Positions 32,532 to 37,316 of a stretch of 37,316 nt of DNA are shown one piece after another (position 1 is the stretch's first letter; each line of letters opens with the position of its first letter). The translations under genes were made by a program, and so were the position numbers. The notes under the pieces were generated by a model, which was given only the letters and a program-made list of their open reading frames with translations, made no database searches and was not told where the DNA came from. Source of the DNA: Streptococcus sp. HMSC067H01. Its GTDB lineage: Bacteria > Bacillota > Bacilli > Lactobacillales > Streptococcaceae. The DNA lies in contig NZ_KV817781.1 in NCBI RefSeq assembly GCF_001814775.1, positions 72,739-110,054 of the forward strand, in the 5' to 3' direction.

Positions 32532-33302
32532 TTACAATTCTTCCTTGTAGTCGTAGCCAAGTTCTTCAGCTAGTTTTGCGTATCCTTCACGTTCCAAACG
32601 CGCAGCCAACTCTGGACCACCAGAAAGGACAACACGACCTTCCATCATGACGTGTACCACATCAGGTGTGATGTAGTTCAAAAGACGTTGGTAGTGAGTA
32701 ATAATCATAGCACCAAATCCTTCACCACGCATAGCATTGACACCTTTAGACACAACTTTAAGAGCGTCAATATCAAGACCAGAGTCAATCTCGTCCAAAA
32801 GGGCAAATGTTGGTTCCAACATCAAGAGTTGAAGAATTTCATTACGTTTTTTCTCACCACCAGAGAAACCTTCGTTGAGGTAACGCTCTGCCATTTCTTC
32901 TTTCATGTTGAGCAATTCCATTTTTTCGTCTAGCTTAGTGATAAATTCACGAACTGAAATCTTCTCATCATCTTCTTTACCAGCATTCATAGCTGCACGA
33001 AGAAACTCAGCATTGGTGATTCCAGGAATTTCTGATGGGTATTGCATAGCAAGGAAAAGTCCCATGCGCGCACGCTCATCCACTTCCAATTCAAGGATAT
33101 TTACACCGTCAAACAAGACTTCTCCTTTAGTGACTTCATAGTTCGGGTTTCCCATAATTGCAGCTGAAAGAGTAGACTTACCGGTACCGTTTGGTCCCAT
33201 GATAGCTGCAATTTCTCCTGTTTTAAGAGTCAGGTTAACCCCTTTTAAAATTTCTTTTCCTTCGATTTCAACGTGAAGATCTTTGATCTCTAATACTGAC
33301 AT
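32532..33302 (-). CDS. sufC: Fe-S assembly ATPase SufC
   Basis: ABC-type ATPase that powers the SufBCD complex in the cytoplasm; not a transporter. 256 residues. Walker A GPNGTGKS at 36-43, the SufC-specific signature FSGGEKKRNEI at 146-156, and Walker B FALLDEIDSGLD near 167-178. Start at 33302 (MSVLEIKDLHVE) with AAAGGAA upstream. The frame extending to 33335 is rejected for lack of a site. First gene of the suf operon. Confidence 0.97.
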   Translation of the reverse strand: MSVLEIKDLHVEIEGKEILKGVNLTLKTGEIAAIMGPNGTGKSTLSAAIMGNPNYEVTKGEVLFDGVNILELEVDERARMGLFLAMQYPSEIPGITNAEFLRAAMNAGKEDDEKISVREFITKLDEKMELLNMKEEMAERYLNEGFSGGEKKRNEILQLLMLEPTFALLDEIDSGLDIDALKVVSKGVNAMRGEGFGAMIITHYQRLLNYITPDVVHVMMEGRVVLSGGPELAARLEREGYAKLAEELGYDYKEEL

Positions 33303-33402
33303 GATAATTCCTTTCTTTTCAATCCGTTTTACCATTCTCGCTAGAAAATTGTCCTTAGTTTTCTAGTAAAAAACGATAAAATATCAATAAATATACTTTA
33401 AT

Positions 33403-33408
33403 AGTATA
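33403..33408 (-). promoter_or_regulatory. Extended -10 promoter of the suf operon
   Basis: TGTTATACT on the minus strand, joined directly to the T8 tract of the preceding terminator, as at trmFO. No good -35. A second candidate within the leader is TTGATA with TAGAAA 16 bases on. The leader to sufC is about 95 bases. Confidence 0.55.
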
Positions 33409-33410
33409 AC

Positions 33411-33432
33411 AAAAAAAAGCCTAAAAGGCTTT
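33411..33432 (-). terminator. Terminator of the fRMsr-dnaX operon
   Basis: Minus-strand AAAGCCT-TTT-AGGCTTT followed by T-run, 22 bases past the stop of the small membrane protein. Confidence 0.88.
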
Positions 33433-33454
33433 AATTTTGTCTAGAAGCTGAGGG

Positions 33455-33649
33455 TTACTTCTTTCCACGAAAATGGTCATCTATAGCGCTGACAATTTTA
33501 CCCATAATATAGCTGACTCTAAAATTTCTTAGAATTAAAATAGCCCAAAGCAAGGCCACGATATACCGTTGCTCCATGATGGATTCATTAAAAAAATAAG
33601 TCTCAGCAGCAGTAAATAAGGCCATAATTATAAATTGTTGTCTGTTCAT
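33455..33649 (-). CDS. Small membrane protein, probably DUF3272
   Basis: 64 residues. Two hydrophobic stretches (~5-19 and ~28-41) joined by a short polar turn, then a basic tail ending FRGKK. It resembles the streptococcal DUF3272 family as I remember it; function unknown. It lies 22 bases after dnaX and just before the operon terminator, so it is probably co-transcribed with dnaX. An AAGGA-like site is far (about 17 bases) from the ATG. A real gene is likely given position, length and conservation of place, but nothing indicates a role in replication. Confidence 0.7.
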   Translation of the reverse strand: MNRQQFIIMALFTAAETYFFNESIMEQRYIVALLWAILILRNFRVSYIMGKIVSAIDDHFRGKK

Positions 33650-33671
33650 CGTATTATGTTACAAAATCCTT

Positions 33672-35336
33672 TTAATCTTCTGCAATGGTTACTTTATCCG
33701 CTAGAAACTCAAATCCTTGAGGAAGGACAGATTCTTCAACTTCTTCCTTAACCGGTTGACCTTGAGACGATTTAGCTTTAGCTGAGAAGTCTGCTCTGAC
33801 TTCTTTCCACTCGTCCATAGATATAGCAAGAATCTCTGGAGAAAAACCAGCTGCTTGACTGAGTATATTGCCAAACATGGTGTTGAGATTATCACGTTTC
33901 ATGGTCTGACCAGCATTGAAGTTAGATTCAAATGCAAGAATGGCATGGTGTTCATTAGCCGCAACAGGTTGAGAACCAACTAAAAGTGCCTTATCAGGAC
34001 CTGACAAGCTTTCAATAACTTCACCCCAAGCATTTTGAAGACGTATTAGATTTTGACGGGCTAAATCAGGATTTTCAACAGCTTCTTGAAGAATAGACTG
34101 AACCTTATTGCGATCTACGCGATAAATTGACTTGCTGTTAACTGGACGACTCAGTGTTGGTGTAGTCTGCTTAGGACTCATGTTAACATTTGCCAGAGCC
34201 TGTTTCAATCGTGCAACTTCTTCTCGAAGTGAGGCTAATTCTCCACTTGTATCATCTGATAATGTTGGTTTTGAATCTATCTCTGCCAAACGAATGGTCA
34301 TCATTTCAGCATAAATCTTAGGCTGTAAGCTAGCCTTGATATCAGCTAAACTACTTGTCGCAATTCCAATCATTTCAAACAAAACAGCCTGTGAAAGACC
34401 TAGGTTATCCTTAAAGAGATTACTATGGTGAGTATTCTCCCCACCAGTTTGGACAATCAAAATATCCCTTAGATACTGCAACAAATCCGTTACAAATCGT
34501 GTCATGCTTTTTCCGTTATCAAAAATCAAATTAAGATTTTTCAAAGCACGAGTCACATCTTTTTGTGCCAAGGTAGCCACATAATTATCCAAAGCACTTA
34601 GACTAATAGTCCCAGTAATTTCCTCCGAAACAGCTGTTGTTAATCTAGCATCTTGAGTCAAGCTCAATGCTTGGTCTAAAATGGACAAAGCATCCCGCAT
34701 ACCACCTTCTGCTCTACGAGCGATAATCTCAACAGCTTCAGTTTCATAAGCAATCCCTTCCTTCTCTAAAATATGGAAGATATGATCTCGAATATCCTGA
34801 GTTCTAATAGATTTAAACTCAAAGCGTTGAACACGAGACAAAATGGTTGCAGGAATCTTATGAAGCTCTGTCGTTGCTAGGATAAAAACAACATTAGGAG
34901 TGGGTTCTTCGAGAGTTTTCAAAAGGGCATTGAAGGCTCCTGTTGAAAGCATATGAACCTCATCAATGATATAGACCTTATACTGAGCTATACTTGGAGC
35001 ATAAGTTGATTTATCACGGATATCACGAATTTCATCCACCCCATTATTAGAAGCTGCATCCATTTCGATAACGTCTTCCAAGCTACCGTCTGTCACCGCC
35101 TGACAGATATAACAGTTATTGCAAGGTTCTCCTCCCTCTTGATTAGGGCAGTTCATGGCCTTGGCAAAAATTTTGGCTACACTGGTTTTTCCAGTTCCAC
35201 GAGGGCCCGAAAAAAGATAGGCATGGCTAATCTTTTCCTGCTCTACAGCTTGTTTCAGAGTTTTTGCAACAATTTCTTGGCCAACTAACTGTGAAAATGT
35301 TTGACTTCTATATTTTCGATAAAGGGCCTGATACAT
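33672..35336 (-). CDS. dnaX: DNA polymerase III gamma/tau subunit
   Basis: Clamp-loader ATPase of the replicative polymerase. 554 residues. Walker A GPRGTGKT at 44-51, zinc-binding cysteines C63, C72, C75 and C78, Walker B with DEVH at 125-128, and sensor region ATILSRVQRFEF near 170. The C-terminal third is the less conserved tau part. I do not see a run of A/T bases suggesting a programmed frameshift. Its start overlaps the fRMsr stop (TAATG). Confidence 0.97.
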   Translation of the reverse strand: MYQALYRKYRSQTFSQLVGQEIVAKTLKQAVEQEKISHAYLFSGPRGTGKTSVAKIFAKAMNCPNQEGGEPCNNCYICQAVTDGSLEDVIEMDAASNNGVDEIRDIRDKSTYAPSIAQYKVYIIDEVHMLSTGAFNALLKTLEEPTPNVVFILATTELHKIPATILSRVQRFEFKSIRTQDIRDHIFHILEKEGIAYETEAVEIIARRAEGGMRDALSILDQALSLTQDARLTTAVSEEITGTISLSALDNYVATLAQKDVTRALKNLNLIFDNGKSMTRFVTDLLQYLRDILIVQTGGENTHHSNLFKDNLGLSQAVLFEMIGIATSSLADIKASLQPKIYAEMMTIRLAEIDSKPTLSDDTSGELASLREEVARLKQALANVNMSPKQTTPTLSRPVNSKSIYRVDRNKVQSILQEAVENPDLARQNLIRLQNAWGEVIESLSGPDKALLVGSQPVAANEHHAILAFESNFNAGQTMKRDNLNTMFGNILSQAAGFSPEILAISMDEWKEVRADFSAKAKSSQGQPVKEEVEESVLPQGFEFLADKVTIAED

Positions 35337-35833
35337 TACGCTTTCTCCTCAAACATTGAAAAATTCCATTCGGTTTTCTCTAACAAAATAGCAACAAACT
35401 CTTCTAGATATTTCTGATCCAAGTCATCATAATCATCAACAAGAGATGAATCTAAATCTAGAACGCACAGAAGATGTCCCTCTTTAACCATCGGCACAAC
35501 AATCTCACTACGAGCACTACTATCGCAAGAAATATAGTTTGGATAGGTTTTTACATCACCAACAATAACTGTTTGACGGCTAGCTGCTGATTCACCACAA
35601 ACACCTTTTCCAAGAGCGATTCGTACACATGAAACTCCACCTTGAAAGGGTCCCAAGATTAGTTCATTGCCATCAAATAGATAGAAACCTGCAAAAACAG
35701 TATTGGGAAAGCTTGTTTTTAGTAAGGCACTGGCATTAGATAAATTAGCCAACACATTGGGCTCTCCATCTAAAAGATAAGAGAGCTGTTCATTTATTGT
35801 TTGATAAAGTGATTCTTTTTCTGAATATAACAT
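35336..35833 (-). CDS. Free methionine-(R)-sulfoxide reductase (GAF domain)
   Basis: 165-residue single GAF-domain protein. The three cysteines that define fRMsr enzymes are all present: C69 (GGVSCVRI), C79 (GKGVCGES) and C103 ([15 protein letters not shown]). So it likely reduces free Met-R-sulfoxide with thioredoxin rather than being a sensor. Full length, matching streptococcal relatives that precede dnaX. A perfect -10 box lies only 6 bases before the ATG and there is no ribosome site, suggesting a leaderless mRNA. Gene name msrC is used for the E. coli homologue, but I leave the symbol empty. Confidence 0.9.
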   Translation of the reverse strand: MLYSEKESLYQTINEQLSYLLDGEPNVLANLSNASALLKTSFPNTVFAGFYLFDGNELILGPFQGGVSCVRIALGKGVCGESAASRQTVIVGDVKTYPNYISCDSSARSEIVVPMVKEGHLLCVLDLDSSLVDDYDDLDQKYLEEFVAILLEKTEWNFSMFEEKA

Positions 35834-35839
35834 AAAACC

Positions 35840-35845
35840 ATTATA
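35840..35845 (-). promoter_or_regulatory. Extended -10 promoter, leaderless fRMsr-dnaX mRNA
   Basis: TTGATATAAT on the minus strand: perfect TATAAT with TGA extension. Only GGTTTT separates it from the ATG at 35833, so transcription should start at or within a base or two of the start codon. Confidence 0.75.
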
Positions 35846-35865
35846 TCAAAAAATGCTAGTAGAAA

Positions 35866-35904
35866 AAAGAAAAATCCTCTGTTTAAAAAACAAAGGATTT
35901 TTTT
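35866..35904 (-). terminator. Terminator of rpsA
   Basis: Minus-strand arms AAATCCTTTG and CAGAGGATTT (one T-G pair) with T-rich tail, about 15 bases past the rpsA stop. Confidence 0.85.
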
Positions 35905-35918
35905 CAAATTCGAATGAA

Positions 35919-37121
35919 TTAAAGTTCGATGTCTCCGAACAAGTCAGCCATTGAGAATCCTGTTTGAGTTTCAGGGAGTTCAAAGTCACGTTTTTCTTGA
36001 CGTTTTGGACGACGTGGACGTGGAGCACGTTTTTCTTCTTTTTGTCCTTCTTCTTGAGCCGGACGTTCTTCAAGAGCTTTGATAGAAAGTGAAACGCGTT
36101 CTGCATCAGCGTTAACTTCAAGAACTTTAACAGTAACTTCTTGACCAACTTTAAGAGCTTCTTTTGGATTCTCAATACGTTTGTGTGAAATTTGTGATAC
36201 GTGAACAAGTCCATCGATACCTGGCAATACTTCAACAAATGCACCGAAGTCAGTCAAACGTTTAACTGTACCTTCTACAACGTCACCTTTAGCCAATTTT
36301 TGCTCAACGCCATCCCATGGTCCAGGTGTTGTAGCTTTAAGTGAAAGTGATACACGTCCTTCTTCTTCGTTAAGATCAAGGATTTTCACTTCAACTTCTT
36401 CACCAACAGTTACAACTGATTTTGGTGAAACGTTACGTTCGTGTGACAATTCAGTCAAGTGAACCAATCCATCAACACCACCAAGGTCGATGAAAGCACC
36501 GAAGCTTGTGATACGAGCAACTTTACCAGTTACTACATCACCAACAGCCAATTTACCGAATACTTCAGCACGAGCTGCTGCAGTAGCTGCTTCTACAACT
36601 TCACGACGTGAAAGGATGAAGCGGTTTTCTTTAGCGTCAACTTCTTTGATTTTAGCTTCAAATTCTTGACCTACAAAACGCTCAGTGTTACGTACGAAAC
36701 GAGTATCCAACATTGAAGCTGGGATAAATCCACGTACACCTTCAAATTCAACAGAAAGTCCACCTTTAACAGCGCGTGTTCCTTTAACTGTAACAACTTC
36801 TTCTTCGCGTCCTACAAGTTTGTCCCATGCTTTGCGAGCTTCAAGGCGTTTTTTAGATACAAGGTATGTAACTGTATCAGTATCTTTACCAACTACTTGA
36901 CGAAGTACAAGAACATCCAATACTTCTCCTACTTTAACAAAGTCATTGATATCTGCATCGCGATCGTTTGTCAATTCGCGAAGAGTCAAGACACCTTCAA
37001 CACCAGTTCCTGAGATTGCAACGTTAGCTTGAGTCGCATCGACTGTCAATACTTCAGCACTAACAACATCACCAGGCTCAACTTGGCTAACGCTATTTAG
37101 CAAATCTTCAAATTCGTTCAT
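35919..37121 (-). CDS. rpsA: 30S ribosomal protein S1
   Basis: Four S1 RNA-binding domains in 400 residues (about 17-85, 102-168, 189-258, 275-345), the streptococcal length. Domains 3 and 4 carry the canonical SFGAFIDLGGVDGLVHLTELS and DFGAFVEVLPGIDGLVHVSQ motifs (each read over its conserved core). The C-terminus has a basic RPRRPKRQEKR stretch followed by an acidic end. It helps load structured mRNAs on the ribosome. TTGGAGG lies before the ATG, with a 7-bp hairpin directly upstream of it. Often autoregulated in other bacteria. Confidence 0.97.
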   Translation of the reverse strand: MNEFEDLLNSVSQVEPGDVVSAEVLTVDATQANVAISGTGVEGVLTLRELTNDRDADINDFVKVGEVLDVLVLRQVVGKDTDTVTYLVSKKRLEARKAWDKLVGREEEVVTVKGTRAVKGGLSVEFEGVRGFIPASMLDTRFVRNTERFVGQEFEAKIKEVDAKENRFILSRREVVEAATAAARAEVFGKLAVGDVVTGKVARITSFGAFIDLGGVDGLVHLTELSHERNVSPKSVVTVGEEVEVKILDLNEEEGRVSLSLKATTPGPWDGVEQKLAKGDVVEGTVKRLTDFGAFVEVLPGIDGLVHVSQISHKRIENPKEALKVGQEVTVKVLEVNADAERVSLSIKALEERPAQEEGQKEEKRAPRPRRPKRQEKRDFELPETQTGFSMADLFGDIEL

Positions 37122-37140
37122 CTAAAAAATCCTCCAACAA

Positions 37141-37161
37141 TCAAGCTTTTCTTCAGCTTGA
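37141..37161 (-). promoter_or_regulatory. Hairpin beside the rpsA ribosome site
   Basis: TCAAGCT-GAAGAAA-AGCTTGA on the minus strand, ending 1 base before the TGTTGGAGG ribosome site (37131-37139). No T-run follows. Candidate control element for translation of S1. Confidence 0.5.
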
Positions 37162-37223
37162 CATACTTATAATTTTTTTCCTAAGCACCCGCAAGGACAT
37201 GTTCATATCGTTCACGTCTTTCA

Positions 37224-37229
37224 ATTATA
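37224..37229 (-). promoter_or_regulatory. Possible rpsA promoter -10
   Basis: TATAAT on the minus strand about 100 bases upstream of the rpsA ATG. The -35 is not recognisable. A weak AAGATA/TATCTT hairpin (about 37243-37268) lies between it and the tRNA. Confidence 0.45.
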
Positions 37230-37284
37230 AAAATAAAATACCCTAAGATATTTTTCTTTTTATCTTGAATTTATTACCTAAGAA

Positions 37285-37316
37285 CTGGGGTAGCTGGATT
37301 CGAACCAACGCATGAG
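37285..37316 (-). tRNA. tRNA-Gln (3' part, cut by window edge)
   Basis: Minus strand: T-arm GTTGG-TTCGAAT-CCAGC, then acceptor strand TACCCCA and discriminator G, with no encoded CCA. The anticodon-arm end CTCATGC is visible but the anticodon is outside the window. The sequence matches streptococcal tRNA-Gln(UUG) as I remember it, so the isotype is recalled rather than read. Confidence 0.75.

Noticed and set aside
33672..35336. Programmed frameshift in dnaX giving a gamma form
   Set aside because: I see no A6-type slippery run followed by a stem in the expected zone; the frame is continuous for 554 codons.

Overview
The window is a low-GC Firmicute chromosome segment that I assign to a mitis-group Streptococcus (S. 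mitis/oralis/infantis-like). The basis is the protein sequences, extended -10 promoters (TGN-TATAAT/TAAAAT), a boxC fragment of a pneumococcal-type BOX repeat at the left edge, and a perfect competence sigma-X box before comEA. It does not look like S. pneumoniae itself: as I remember it, the pneumococcal ATPase c subunit differs at many positions. Nearly all genes are housekeeping and lie on the minus strand. Only ald and dacA are on the plus strand.

Layout, left to right. 1-4540: F0F1-ATPase genes atpE-B-F-H-A-G (transcribed right to left), with atpD/atpC expected beyond the left edge behind the BOX fragment. atpF carries an apparent 1-base deletion that garbles its C-terminus. 4703-5989: a U32/TrhP-like tRNA hydroxylation protein. 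6129-9627: comEA-comEC DNA uptake operon and a GNAT acetyltransferase. 9820-10932: alanine dehydrogenase. 11146-14727: phoH, yozE, cvfB, frr, pyrH. 14814-19092: trmFO, then tmk-holB-yabA-rsmI. 19211-22393: proBAC proline operon. 22550-23746: tuf. 23966-27845: AI-2E-family membrane protein, dacA (PBP3) and an amino-acid permease. 28128-33302: complete sufCDSUB Fe-S assembly operon. 33455-37121: free-methionine-sulfoxide reductase, dnaX, a small membrane protein, and rpsA. The right edge cuts a tRNA that matches tRNA-Gln.

The genes form compact operons with overlapping or closely spaced reading frames, separated by clear hairpin+T-run terminators and fresh promoters. No gene-free stretch exceeds 300 bases, and I see no phage, IS, CRISPR or defence genes.

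I found no clearly new multi-gene system. The items most worth a second look are: (i) a 176-bp multi-hairpin repeat present twice in inverted orientation, 17 kb apart, 98% identical, each copy directly behind a gene and ending like a terminator; (ii) the atpF frameshift; (iii) a structured 109-bp element with an internal duplication in the trmFO leader; (iv) apparently leaderless transcription of the fRMsr-dnaX operon and possibly dacA; (v) a ComEC whose beta-lactamase-like domain has lost its metal-binding residues; (vi) promoters fused to the T-tract of the preceding terminator (trmFO, suf).
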